Assembly: GCA_019423685.1 (NCBI GenBank)
Contig: JAHZAY010000001.1
Location: forward strand, 1 to 64,000
DNA length: 64,000 nt
From: Clostridiales bacterium
GTDB taxonomy: Bacteria; Bacillota; Clostridia; Oscillospirales; Ruminococcaceae
Direction: 5' to 3'
Part shown: piece after piece, positions 15,370 to 24,027 of the stretch
Layout: every line of letters begins with the position of its first letter
Position numbering within the stretch: the first letter of the stretch is position 1
The notes under the pieces: model-generated
Seen by the model: the letters and a program-made list of their open reading frames with translations, nothing else
What the model was told of the DNA's origin: nothing
Databases searched by the model: none
Program-made: the position numbers and the translations under genes

Positions 15370-15756
15370 ATGTCACTGCCATACCAGCATAAATTGATTC
15401 TGCGTGCAAGAGAGCTGCGCAAAAATGCGACACGGCAGGAAAATCACCTTTGGTATGACTTCTTGCGCAGCTATCCTGTTCGATTCCAGCGTCAAAAGAC
15501 AATCGGCCGTTATATTACCGACTTCTATTGCCATGCTGCAAAGCTGGTGATTGAACTGGATGGTTCCCAGCATTTTACAAAAGAGGCGATAGAGTACGAC
15601 AGGCAAAGAAGTTTCTATCTGCAAAGTTGTGATTTGAAAATTCTTCGTTTTACAAATCATGATGTTGACAGACATTTTTCTGGTGTGTGTGAATTGATTC
15701 ATCAAGAAGTACAACATAGATTAAGTGAGGTGACCGATCATGCCAGTAACCTTTGA
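15370..15756 (+). CDS. DUF559 / Vsr-like endonuclease-domain protein
   Basis: A 128-residue protein of the DUF559 family, whose fold is related to the very-short-patch repair (Vsr) and PD-(D/E)XK nucleases. RARELRKNATRQENHLWYDF, FQRQKTIGRYITDFYC and LVIELDGSQHF are the family blocks; the Asp in DFYC, the Glu and Asp in ELDGSQH and the QRQ/K region are the likely active site. It starts behind AAAGGATGGG about 30 bases after the repeat element and overlaps hsdR by 17 bases. It occupies the place where hsdS would be expected. A role in DNA cleavage is probable; a role in the mobility of the repeat is a hypothesis. Confidence 0.8.
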   Translation: MSLPYQHKLILRARELRKNATRQENHLWYDFLRSYPVRFQRQKTIGRYITDFYCHAAKLVIELDGSQHFTKEAIEYDRQRSFYLQSCDLKILRFTNHDVDRHFSGVCELIHQEVQHRLSEVTDHASNL

Positions 15757-18571
15757 ACAGGACAAATCTTCCCGCAAAACCGGCGACCTGTCCGAGTTTG
15801 CGACCAGAAAGCGCTATATTGATACCGCTCTGCGGCAGCTGGGCTGGAAGTTTGACGGCACCGACGCGGACGTGTTCGAGGAGTACCCGGTCGAAGGCAT
15901 GGCGGGAATCCCCGGGCAGATGGGCTACTGCGACTATGTCCTGTTCGGCAAGGACGGTCTGCCGCTTGCCGTCGTGGAGGCAAAGCGCACCAGCCGTGAC
16001 CCCAACACCGGCTACAAGCAGGCCTCCCTCTACGCCGACTGTCTGGAGCACAAATTCGGTCGCCGGCCGATGATCTTCACCACCAACGGTTTTGAGACCT
16101 ATTTTCAGGACGAGCTGTCCGGTGCACAGCGCAAGGTCAGCGCCATTTTTAGCAGGGACGACCTGCAGAAGCTGATGAACCGCCGCACCGAAAAGCTCGA
16201 TTTGATGAACATTCCGGTCGATGACCGCATCACCGACCGCTATTATCAGAAGGAGGCCATCCGCGCTGTCTGCGAAAAGACACAGCAGGGTTTTCGCAAG
16301 CATCTGCTGGTCATGGCGACCGGCACCGGCAAGACCCGCACCGCTGCCAGCCTGGTCGATGTGCTCAGCCGCGGCAGGTGGGTGACCAACATCCTTTTCC
16401 TTGCCGACCGCACCGCACTGGTCAAGCAGGCAAAGGACAGCTTCAAGGACTATCTGCCCGAAATGTCGCTGTGCAACCTCTGCACCAACAAGGACGACCG
16501 CAACGCCCGCATCGTCTTTTCGACCTATCCGACCATCCTAAACGCCATCGACGACACCCGGACGATGGAAGGGCAGCGGCTGTTCACACCGGCACACTTT
16601 GACCTGATTATCATCGACGAGAGCCACCGCAGCATCTTTAAAAAGTACCGCGCCATCTTCGAATACTTTGACGCAGTGCTGGTCGGACTGACAGCAACCC
16701 CAAAGACAGACGTGGACCGCAATACATACGACTTTTTTGAGATGGCACACGACATCCCGACCTACGCCTACGACTATGAAACCGCGGTTTATCAGGACCA
16801 TGTGCTGGTGCCCTACTACAACTACGAGGTCAAGACCAAGTTTCTGGAGGAAGGCATCACCTATGACGAGCTGTCCGACGCCGACAAGGAGCGCTATGAG
16901 GAGGACTTTATTGAGGATGACGGCGGTCTGCCGGACTTTATTCCATCGGCACAACTCAACCAGTTTGTGTTTAACGAGACCACGGTGGACACCGTCCTTC
17001 AGGACCTGATGGAGCGCGGCATCAAGGTGGCGGGCGGAGATCGTTTGGGCAAGACCATCATCTTTGCACAGAACAAGCGCCACGCGCAGTTTATCCTGGA
17101 ACGCTTCTACAAGCTCTATCCCCAGTACAGCAACTTTGCCCAGCGGGTCATCTGCGAGGACTCCTATGCACAGCGGGTGATTGATGATTTTAAGGTGGCG
17201 GAAAGGGAACCGCACATTGCCGTCTCGGTCGACATGATGGACACCGGAATTGACGCTCCGGAATGTGTCAACCTGGTGTTCTTTAAAAAGGTGCGCTCCA
17301 AAGCAAAATTCTGGCAGATGATCGGCAGGGGAACCCGTCTGTGCAAGGGATTGAGCTGCATCGACCAGATCGACGGGGAGTACACCGACAAGCGGCGCTT
17401 TCTCATCTTTGACTACTGTGGAAACTTTGAGTATTTCCGGCAAAAACAGAATGGCTATGAAGCAAAGGAAACCAAGAGCCTGACCGAAAACATCTTTCGC
17501 AAGCGCATCCGCATTGCGATGGATTTGCAGGAGGATACATACAGCGATGCGCAATACCAGCAGTGGCGGTCGGAATTGGTGGACACCTGCCGCGAACAGA
17601 TCGACGCGCTCAATCCGGAGCTGATTGAGGTGCGCTTGCAGCGGCAATTTGTCGAAAAATTCCAAAAGCCGGATGCACTCGAATGCATCGGGGAAGGGGA
17701 CAAGGGAGAGCTGCTTGCAAAGATCGCTCCGATTGTCCGCTCCCAGGACCCGGATGAATACGCAAAGCGATTTGACAACTTTATGTATGGCTTGATTCTT
17801 TCCCACATCGAACAGATGCCCTCGTTTCGCGCAGCGAAAAAACAGCTGCAAAACATCGCTGCTCTGCTTGAAAAAAAGGCAAACGTGCCGAAGGTAAAGG
17901 AGAAAATTTTGCTCATCCGCGAGATTGGCAGCGAAACCTTCTGGGAGGCAAACGAGATCCTGCTGTTTGAACAGGTGCGCCGGGAGCTGCGGGACATCAT
18001 CTCGATCCTGGTGGAGGGGGAAAATCAAAAGACGATCACTACCAGCCTGAGCGATCCGGTGATGGAGCAGCAGGAAGGTGTGCTGCTCGACCAGGCGTAT
18101 GACTTTGAGGACTACCGCCAGAAGGTCAACCGCTATGTCGAAGAGCACGGCAACCAGCTTGTGATTCATAAGCTCAAGCACAATCTGCCGCTGACCGAGG
18201 TGGACTACCGCGAGCTGGAGCACATCCTGACGGTGGAGCTGGGAAGCCGCGAGGACTACCGGCGGGAATTTGGAGATACCCCATTCGGCTTGCTGATCCG
18301 AAAGATTGCAAAGCTCGATCACGACGCGGCGATGCAGGCGTTCTCTCAGTTTATCAACGACCAATCGCTGACCCAGGCGCAGATCGCGTTTGTCCACAAG
18401 GTGATCCACTATGTCGAGCAAAACGGCTACATGGAAAGTGTGGCAGCGCTGCAAAAGCCGCCGTTTGACAAGCCGGTTTCCTTCCTGAAGCTGTTCAACA
18501 ACGCGCAGCGAGAACAGCTCTTGCAGGTGATCCATTCGGTGAAGGGAAATGCAGAAAACGTAACGGCATAA
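15740..18571 (+). CDS. hsdR: Type I restriction endonuclease subunit R
   Basis: A 943-residue translocase-nuclease. The N-terminal PD-(D/E)XK nuclease region shows CDYVLFG...VVEAK (residues 70-85). The superfamily 2 helicase motor follows with ATGTGKT (193-199), DESH (about 293) and QMIGRGTRLC (motif VI, about 530). A C-terminal EcoEI-type coupling domain completes it. It pumps DNA past the HsdM/HsdS complex and cuts at a distance. The gene is full length and open, but no hsdS lies in the window, so target recognition must come from elsewhere or be lost. GTGAGGTGA precedes ATG 15740. Confidence 0.9.
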   Translation: MPVTFEQDKSSRKTGDLSEFATRKRYIDTALRQLGWKFDGTDADVFEEYPVEGMAGIPGQMGYCDYVLFGKDGLPLAVVEAKRTSRDPNTGYKQASLYADCLEHKFGRRPMIFTTNGFETYFQDELSGAQRKVSAIFSRDDLQKLMNRRTEKLDLMNIPVDDRITDRYYQKEAIRAVCEKTQQGFRKHLLVMATGTGKTRTAASLVDVLSRGRWVTNILFLADRTALVKQAKDSFKDYLPEMSLCNLCTNKDDRNARIVFSTYPTILNAIDDTRTMEGQRLFTPAHFDLIIIDESHRSIFKKYRAIFEYFDAVLVGLTATPKTDVDRNTYDFFEMAHDIPTYAYDYETAVYQDHVLVPYYNYEVKTKFLEEGITYDELSDADKERYEEDFIEDDGGLPDFIPSAQLNQFVFNETTVDTVLQDLMERGIKVAGGDRLGKTIIFAQNKRHAQFILERFYKLYPQYSNFAQRVICEDSYAQRVIDDFKVAEREPHIAVSVDMMDTGIDAPECVNLVFFKKVRSKAKFWQMIGRGTRLCKGLSCIDQIDGEYTDKRRFLIFDYCGNFEYFRQKQNGYEAKETKSLTENIFRKRIRIAMDLQEDTYSDAQYQQWRSELVDTCREQIDALNPELIEVRLQRQFVEKFQKPDALECIGEGDKGELLAKIAPIVRSQDPDEYAKRFDNFMYGLILSHIEQMPSFRAAKKQLQNIAALLEKKANVPKVKEKILLIREIGSETFWEANEILLFEQVRRELRDIISILVEGENQKTITTSLSDPVMEQQEGVLLDQAYDFEDYRQKVNRYVEEHGNQLVIHKLKHNLPLTEVDYRELEHILTVELGSREDYRREFGDTPFGLLIRKIAKLDHDAAMQAFSQFINDQSLTQAQIAFVHKVIHYVEQNGYMESVAALQKPPFDKPVSFLKLFNNAQREQLLQVIHSVKGNAENVTA

Positions 18572-19153
18572 AGGGCAGGGAAGCAGTGCCACCGAATCGG
18601 CTTCTCATATAAAATACAAAACAAGGGCATCCCCTCAAAAATGCGGGGGGATGCTCTTTTTTATGCGCAAAATTCCTTGCAGCTAAAAAAACACACTTTG
18701 TTTGCCTGGATGTTTTGTATGTTTTCCTTCGGCTTATTGGCCGACAAGGGCGGCCGATGCTGTTTAAAATAATCCTCTCGTGGCTGCGCAATTTTCCCCC
18801 AAGCAGTTTGCTCCAGGAAAATCCTTCTTGGTTGCTCACCATTTCCAGCACACTGCTTTTAGTGGGGAAATTTGCAGAAAACAGAAGAAAAACCGCATAA
18901 AAAATGGTAGGGCGCAACAGATCGCGGTATAACCGGATTGCAAAGTAGGAATAATGATGAAAAGGGAACGATAAAATGAGATGGTGAAAGTTTGCAATCC
19001 ATTTAAGCGGCTCTTTTTTGATCGCACAACGAGCGCTCGCTGGGGGGCTGTTCTGCCAAGAAAATCGACGCTGGCAGGCCCAGTCCCGCCGCAGGCCGAT
19101 GCCGCAGTATGCTGGTGGGATGATGAATCCGCCGCAGAAAGAGGAGAGATCAT
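18572..19153. other. Gene-free stretch
   Basis: 582 bases between hsdR and the lytic transglycosylase. Apart from the terminator at 18624 and a small GC hairpin near 18740 I see no gene, RNA or repeat. Frames on both strands lack ribosome-binding sites and coherent sequence. Confidence 0.5.
18624..18662 (+). terminator. Rho-independent terminator after hsdR
   Basis: Stem GGGCATCCCC / GGGGATGCTC with a T-run after it, about 50 bases past the hsdR stop. Confidence 0.8.
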
Positions 19154-19765
19154 TTGAAACAAGTTATTTTTTTGCTCTGCTTATGCCTGATGGCCGGCGG
19201 CTGCACAGGGAGTGTCCAGGATACAGCTCCCGCCATAGAGCCGGAACAGGTCATGCTGACACTGGCAGAGAAACCGGTTTTCCATATATCCCAGCCGGTG
19301 AACATCCAAACAAAGCTTTCAGAGCAACCGGAACCGCAGAAGGTGTACCGCGATATTCCCTTATCCCACGAGCTGCAGGATGCCGCGGACAGCGCCTGCG
19401 AGGAGTACAACGTGCCGCCGGAGGTGCTCTATGCGGTGATGGAAACGGAAAGCGGCTACCAGGTGGATGCACAAAACGGGCAGTGCATCGGCTTGATGCA
19501 GATTCACACCATCAATCTGCCGTACCTGCAGGAGCAGATCGGGGTGACCGACCTATCCGACCCGGCCCAAAACATACGGGCGGGGGCCTACCTGTTGGGC
19601 AGATACCTGCAAAAATACAGCCTCTCCGACAGCCTGATGGCATACAATCTCGGCGAGGGCGGCGCAAAGGCGCAGTGGACACAGGGAATCCACGAGACAG
19701 CCTACACCAAAAAGGTGCAAAACAGCATCGACAAAGACAATCTCTGTGCGCAGGATTCCCCTTAA
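19154..19765 (+). CDS. Lytic transglycosylase lipoprotein (SLT domain)
   Basis: A 203-residue protein starting at TTG 19154, seven bases after GAGGAGA. The N terminus is a lipoprotein signal peptide ending in MAGGC (Cys17), so it is anchored outside the membrane. Residues 75-190 form an SLT transglycosylase domain: VMETESGY with the catalytic Glu (Glu99), GQCIGLMQI, NIRAGAYLLGRYL and LMAYNLGEGG. It cleaves glycan strands to 1,6-anhydro ends. The C terminus is paralogous to the fragment at bases 3-92. It stands alone between a gene-free stretch and its own terminator. Confidence 0.9.
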   Translation: MKQVIFLLCLCLMAGGCTGSVQDTAPAIEPEQVMLTLAEKPVFHISQPVNIQTKLSEQPEPQKVYRDIPLSHELQDAADSACEEYNVPPEVLYAVMETESGYQVDAQNGQCIGLMQIHTINLPYLQEQIGVTDLSDPAQNIRAGAYLLGRYLQKYSLSDSLMAYNLGEGGAKAQWTQGIHETAYTKKVQNSIDKDNLCAQDSP

Positions 19766-19857
19766 AAAGGGGTTCTTCCACCTTTGGTACAAGCGTTTAT
19801 TGGGTGGGCAATTTGCGCCAGGAGCAGAGAGAAAACAAAGGCAAACAGAAACGGTTT

Positions 19858-19886
19858 GGGAGCGGTGCGAACTGCTCCCTTTTTTG
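19858..19886 (+). terminator. Rho-independent terminator
   Basis: Stem GGGAGCGGT / ACTGCTCCC (one G-T pair) with loop GCGA and six T residues, about 90 bases after the transglycosylase stop. Confidence 0.75.
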
Positions 19887-20372
19887 TGCTGCAAGGTGGC
19901 AAAGGGGAGGTAAGGGGTCAAAAGAGCACAAAATTTTTTTGCAAAAGGCGGGAAAAAGTTGCACGTTTTGATGCAACTAACCCCTCGATTGGGGGTATAG
20001 ATGAAAAGGACCTGCGGCAAAATGGGCTTTTTGCCCGTCGTCCATCCAAGGACACAGCGGTTGCCAGCAGGCTTTTAAAGCTTCACCGGCTCTATAAAAG
20101 TACCCAGCAGTGCTATTCTTCCTGGAAAAAGGCGGGTTTTTCTGAGAAATAACCCCGAAAAAGTGTGGAAGAATGACACAAAGTAAAGAAAAGTAAAGTA
20201 AAGAAAAGAAAATGTAGTCGTTGTTGTTGCGCGCGCAAAGAGCAATCTTTTTTTAGCGCAGCTTGCCAGCATCGCAAGGCGGATGCGGCAATTGGATGCT
20301 TTGTGCTTTTCCCCCTTTATGGGATAACCGGGCCTATCCGGGAGGGCTTTACGGTAAATTCTCCCAAACCTA

Positions 20373-20401
20373 TTGTCACAGGGGGCAAAAAATTATATAA
20401 T
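20373..20401 (+). promoter_or_regulatory. Sigma-A promoter of the S9 peptidase gene
   Basis: TTGTCA (20373-20378), a 17-base spacer and TATAAT (20396-20401), about 50 bases before the start codon. A GC hairpin (CCCCC...GGGGG, 20415-20435) lies in the leader. Confidence 0.85.
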
Positions 20402-20452
20402 AAAGACAAAGTATCCCCCACAAACATTGCGGGGGCAAAGGAGGACGACAAG

Positions 20453-22495
20453 ATGCAAAAAATCACCATGCAGGATCTGGCAAGCGTGCGCTGCCTTTCC
20501 CAGCTGCAATTTTCTCCAAAAGGCACGGCGGCGGCCTTTGTAGTCACCCAGGCCGATATGGACGACAACAACTACCATTCCAACATCTGGGTAATGGAGC
20601 ACAGCGAAAAGGGCTTTGCTCCGGCCCGCAAGCTCACAGCCGGGGATGCGGAGGGCTCGTTTATCTGGTTGGATGAACAATCCCTGCTCTTCTCGGGGGA
20701 CCGCAAAAAGGCCCACAAACCCAAGCCCGGTGAGGCAGTCACCGTCTTTAACCGCATCAACATCCACGGCGGCGAGGCTGAGGAACTGTTCTGCGTCCCG
20801 ATGAAGGTCAAATCCATCCGCAAGGTGGGGGACCACGAGTTCCTGCTTGTAGCCGTACACGACCACAACGCCATCTCGCTGGAGGGGCTGGAGGGAAAAG
20901 CCCGCGAAGAGGCCATCGAGCAGATCGAGGAAGAGAAGGATTATGAGGTGTTTGATGAGCTGCCGTTCTGGTCCAACGGCAAGGGCGTCATCAACAAGCT
21001 GCGCAACCAGCTGTTCTGCTTTGACAGCGAGAGCAGGAAACTGGAGCGCCTGAGCCCGGAATTTATGAATGTCGCAGATTTTGACTACGACGCGGACAGC
21101 GACACCGTGCTCTACTATGGCCACGACTACGAGTGGATGGACGACCAGAAGGACGACATGTATCTGCGCGCCCTGCATGGGGAAAGCCAGCTGAAGGTGG
21201 ACCTGCAGCACCGCTACGGGGTGGACGCCGCCAGCTTTGCCGGGGACAAGATCGTGCTGGCTGCCTCGACCGGCGAGCGCTACGGCACAAACGAAAACCC
21301 CACCTTCTTCACCGTCGACCCCAAGACCGGCAAGCTCACACAGCTGTGCGATCTGGACCCCAGCATGGGCTCCAGCGTCGGTTCGGACTGCCGTCACGGC
21401 GGCGGCAAGCGCCAGATTGCGACCGCTGACGCATGGTACTACACCGAAACCCGTGGCTTTAACTCCTACATCGTTCGGCTGGACCTGCACAGCGGCACCG
21501 AACAGCTGATCTCCCCGGAGAAAAACGGCAGCGTCGACTGCTTTGACCTTCAGGGCGAAACCTTTGTCTATATCGGCATGCGCGACAACGGCCTGCAGGA
21601 GATCTACACCTGCGAGGGCACACAGCAGCGCGCTGCCTGCGAGCAGCAGCTCACCGACTTTAACGGCGAATTTTTGCGCACCCATTCGGTTTGCCCGCTT
21701 AACCCCCTGTCCTTCACCGACAGCGACGGCGTCGAAATCGACGGCTGGGTCATCGAGCCGCTGGACTACGACCCCAACAAGCGCTATCCGGCCATCCTGG
21801 ACGTACATGGCGGCCCGAAATCGGTCTACGGCGAGACCTTCTTCCACGAGATGCAGCTTTGGGCCAACGAGGGCTACTTCGTGCTGTTCTGCAACCCGCG
21901 CGGCGGCGACGGCAAGGGCAACGAATTTGCCGACATCCGCGGCAAGCGCTATGGCGTGCTCGACTACAACGACCTGATGGAGTTCACCGACACCGTCCTG
22001 GCAAAATATCCGCAGATTGATCCGACTCGTGTCGGCATGACCGGCGGCAGCTACGGTGGATTCATGGCAAACTGGATTGTCGGCCACACCGACCGCTTTG
22101 CCGCAGTTGCCTCCCAGCGCTCCATCTCCAACTTTATCAGCAAGTGCCTGACCACCGACATCGGATACTACCACAATCTCAGCGCGGTGCAGTCCGACCC
22201 GTGGAACAGCCCGGAAGAGATGTGGAACCGCTCGCCGCTCAAATATGCCGACAAGTGCACCACTCCGACGCTGTTCATCCAGTCCGACGAGGATTACCGC
22301 TGCTGGATGGCCGATGCCCTCCAGATGTTCACGGCACTGCGGATGCACGGCGTACCGACCAGACTGTGCCTGTTCCACGGCGAAAACCATGAGCTGTCCC
22401 GTGGAGGCAAACCAAAACACCGCGTCAGACGCTTAAAGGAGATCACCAACTGGTTTAACCATTATCTGAAAAACGAATCGCCGGCGCAGCGGTAA
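20453..22495 (+). CDS. S9 family peptidase (acylaminoacyl-peptidase-like)
   Basis: A 680-residue cytoplasmic serine peptidase. I start it at ATG 20453 (AAAGGAGGA upstream); the frame is open from 20303, but the promoter lies inside that part. Residues 1-420 form the seven-bladed propeller that limits access. The C-terminal alpha/beta-hydrolase domain has GGSYGGFMANW with nucleophile Ser533, the Asp in QSDEDYR near 612-614, and the His in GENHELS (His646). It releases N-terminal residues or acyl-residues from short peptides. The GNAT gene follows about 50 bases later and may be cotranscribed. Confidence 0.9.
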   Translation: MQKITMQDLASVRCLSQLQFSPKGTAAAFVVTQADMDDNNYHSNIWVMEHSEKGFAPARKLTAGDAEGSFIWLDEQSLLFSGDRKKAHKPKPGEAVTVFNRINIHGGEAEELFCVPMKVKSIRKVGDHEFLLVAVHDHNAISLEGLEGKAREEAIEQIEEEKDYEVFDELPFWSNGKGVINKLRNQLFCFDSESRKLERLSPEFMNVADFDYDADSDTVLYYGHDYEWMDDQKDDMYLRALHGESQLKVDLQHRYGVDAASFAGDKIVLAASTGERYGTNENPTFFTVDPKTGKLTQLCDLDPSMGSSVGSDCRHGGGKRQIATADAWYYTETRGFNSYIVRLDLHSGTEQLISPEKNGSVDCFDLQGETFVYIGMRDNGLQEIYTCEGTQQRAACEQQLTDFNGEFLRTHSVCPLNPLSFTDSDGVEIDGWVIEPLDYDPNKRYPAILDVHGGPKSVYGETFFHEMQLWANEGYFVLFCNPRGGDGKGNEFADIRGKRYGVLDYNDLMEFTDTVLAKYPQIDPTRVGMTGGSYGGFMANWIVGHTDRFAAVASQRSISNFISKCLTTDIGYYHNLSAVQSDPWNSPEEMWNRSPLKYADKCTTPTLFIQSDEDYRCWMADALQMFTALRMHGVPTRLCLFHGENHELSRGGKPKHRVRRLKEITNWFNHYLKNESPAQR

Positions 22496-22547
22496 GATCG
22501 CTTTTGATGCGGCAGAGGAAAAAGCAGATTGGAAGGAGAGAGCAGCT

Positions 22548-23393
22548 TTGCAAATTACCACCAGAGCATACACCGATCAGGACCTGGAACAGTGCCAGGT
22601 CATCGAGCACGCAGCGGTGCGCGCAAACCACTATCTAAAGGACGTCGTCGACTACTACCGCACCACCAACGGCGAATTCACCCTCTCCTTGGCGGATGGG
22701 CAGCCGGTTGGCATGGGCAAATTGACCGTCCTCTACGACGGCTCCGCCTGGCTGGAGCTGCTGCGGGTGCACCCGGATTTTCAGCGCAAAGGAATGGGCA
22801 AGGCGATCTATCGCCGCTACTTTGAGCAGATTCAAAGCCTCGGCTGTCCCGCAGCCAGAATGTACACCGGCGTGCGCAACGTCGCCAGCGCAGGACTGGC
22901 CGAGCTGTTCGGCCTGCACCGCGGCCCGGAATTTCGCGGCATGAGCCTTGTGATGGAAAACCGGGACATCCTGTTCCCGCAGACCCACTTTGCACACCTC
23001 ACCGGCGAACAGGCACAGCAGCTCTTGCTGGGCCTGCAGGCACAGACCAGCGGCTTTTTGAGCATCAACCACACCTTCTACGCCTTAAATTCCGCCACCT
23101 GTAATGGCTTTGCGGCGGCGGGCTGGGTCTATGGCGACGGCGAGGGGACGGTGCTTGTCTGCGGCGCGCGCTTCCAGCCGGAAAAGGCGCTGTACATCGC
23201 CGCACTGCACGGCCCCGACGAGGCGCACCGGTCTGCGGCGCTGCAATTTGCCGTTGCGCTGGCCGCAGCTACCGGCGCGCAGAAGGTCACCACCCATTTT
23301 CCAAACCAGGACAGCCAGACCGAGGCGTTTTATCAGGCCCATGGCTTCACGGTGGACCCTTCGGACGATGTCGTCTGCCAGTGGGTGCGATAG
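22548..23393 (+). CDS. GNAT family N-acetyltransferase
   Basis: A 281-residue protein starting at TTG 22548 behind GGAAGGAGAG. The N-terminal half is a typical GNAT fold, with LLRVHPDFQRKGMGKAIYRR (acetyl-CoA pyrophosphate loop RKGMGKA) around residues 70-95. The C-terminal half looks like a second, degenerate GNAT-like domain (TGAQKVTTHFPNQDS...FYQAHGF). It transfers acetyl from acetyl-CoA to an amine; the substrate is unknown. It ends before a strong terminator. Confidence 0.8.
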   Translation: MQITTRAYTDQDLEQCQVIEHAAVRANHYLKDVVDYYRTTNGEFTLSLADGQPVGMGKLTVLYDGSAWLELLRVHPDFQRKGMGKAIYRRYFEQIQSLGCPAARMYTGVRNVASAGLAELFGLHRGPEFRGMSLVMENRDILFPQTHFAHLTGEQAQQLLLGLQAQTSGFLSINHTFYALNSATCNGFAAAGWVYGDGEGTVLVCGARFQPEKALYIAALHGPDEAHRSAALQFAVALAAATGAQKVTTHFPNQDSQTEAFYQAHGFTVDPSDDVVCQWVR

Positions 23394-23446
23394 ATTCTGT
23401 TAGAATAATTTATAATTGTCGCATAATGTGGCTGTTTAACCAGAGC

Positions 23447-23477
23447 AAAAAGATCTCCCGACGGGAGATCTTTTTCT
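23447..23477 (+). terminator. Rho-independent terminator
   Basis: Perfect stem AAAAGATCTCCCG / CGGGAGATCTTTTT with a 1-2 base turn, after the GNAT gene. Confidence 0.85.
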
Positions 23478-23913
23478 TGTTGTACAAGCTTTGCGAAAAG
23501 GATCGTCGATTGGTTTGTATCCGCGTTGCCAATTTTGCCGGCAAAAGATTTGACCGCCGACGCAAAATGGATTATGATATAGGATGAAAACGAAATGTGC
23601 AAATCGGCGGCCAAGAACCGGCAGCGGCAAACGCTCCAATAATAAAACGGCCAATGCGGCGTGTGCAAAACCGACGATGCTGGGTGCGGTTCAGAGCCAA
23701 AAAGAATCTGCGCCGAAACCGGCCCGAATCCGAACAGCCATGCGGACGCTGCAAGCGCAGCAACGCCCAAGCAAAAAGATTCCATCATAAGAAATCTATA
23801 AAGAAGGATGAGAAAAGCTACCATCCAAACTAAATCCGATCGGATCATCGACGAAAAGCAAATCTGCACACAGACAGACCGCTGACAGCGGCAGCCAAAA
23901 AAATCCGCCCTAC

Positions 23914-23941
23914 ATTTCGCTAAATTTTCATTTAGCGAAAT
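23914..23941. repeat. Perfect 11-bp inverted repeat upstream of a tyrosine recombinase
   Basis: ATTTCGCTAAA and TTTAGCGAAAT around a 6-base TTTTCA spacer, 86 bases before the recombinase start. The arm and spacer sizes fit a recombinase core site or an operator. No T-run follows, so it is not an ordinary terminator. Confidence 0.6.
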
Positions 23942-24027
23942 CAGGTGCACCAAAAAGAGGGCCTTCCCTCAAAGGATTTTGGCGCAGATTTTGAAAACAC
24001 AAATGGAAATCAGCGAGGTGAAATTTG

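Larger units (their letters stand above)
19766..20452. other. Gene-free stretch with terminator, AAAGT repeat and promoter
   Basis: 687 bases with no convincing gene. The stretch holds the terminator at 19858, a low-complexity run of AAAGT/AAAGAAA units at about 20179-20213, small hairpins near 19962-20000, and the promoter at 20373 for the S9 peptidase. Confidence 0.5.
23394..24027. other. Gene-free stretch before the recombinase
   Basis: 634 bases with no supported gene. It contains the terminator at 23447 and the 11-bp inverted repeat at 23914-23941. Short frames at 23597-23833 have no ribosome-binding site or recognisable product. Confidence 0.5.

Noticed and set aside
14378..15502. A 374-codon minus-strand frame with Leu-Arg-Leu-Pro-Pro repeats
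   Set aside because: The repeats are the antisense of the 10-bp tandem repeat and the rest is antisense of hsdM.
16538..18592. A 684-codon open frame on the minus strand
   Set aside because: It lies fully opposite hsdR. It has no ribosome-binding site or motif, and its leucine/valine-rich content is the usual antisense of GC-rich coding DNA.
18495..19162. Minus-strand frames after hsdR
   Set aside because: No start site or coherent sequence; one runs into hsdR antisense.
20393..22420. A 675-codon open frame on the minus strand
   Set aside because: It is the antisense shadow of the S9 peptidase, which has a promoter, a ribosome-binding site and a catalytic triad.
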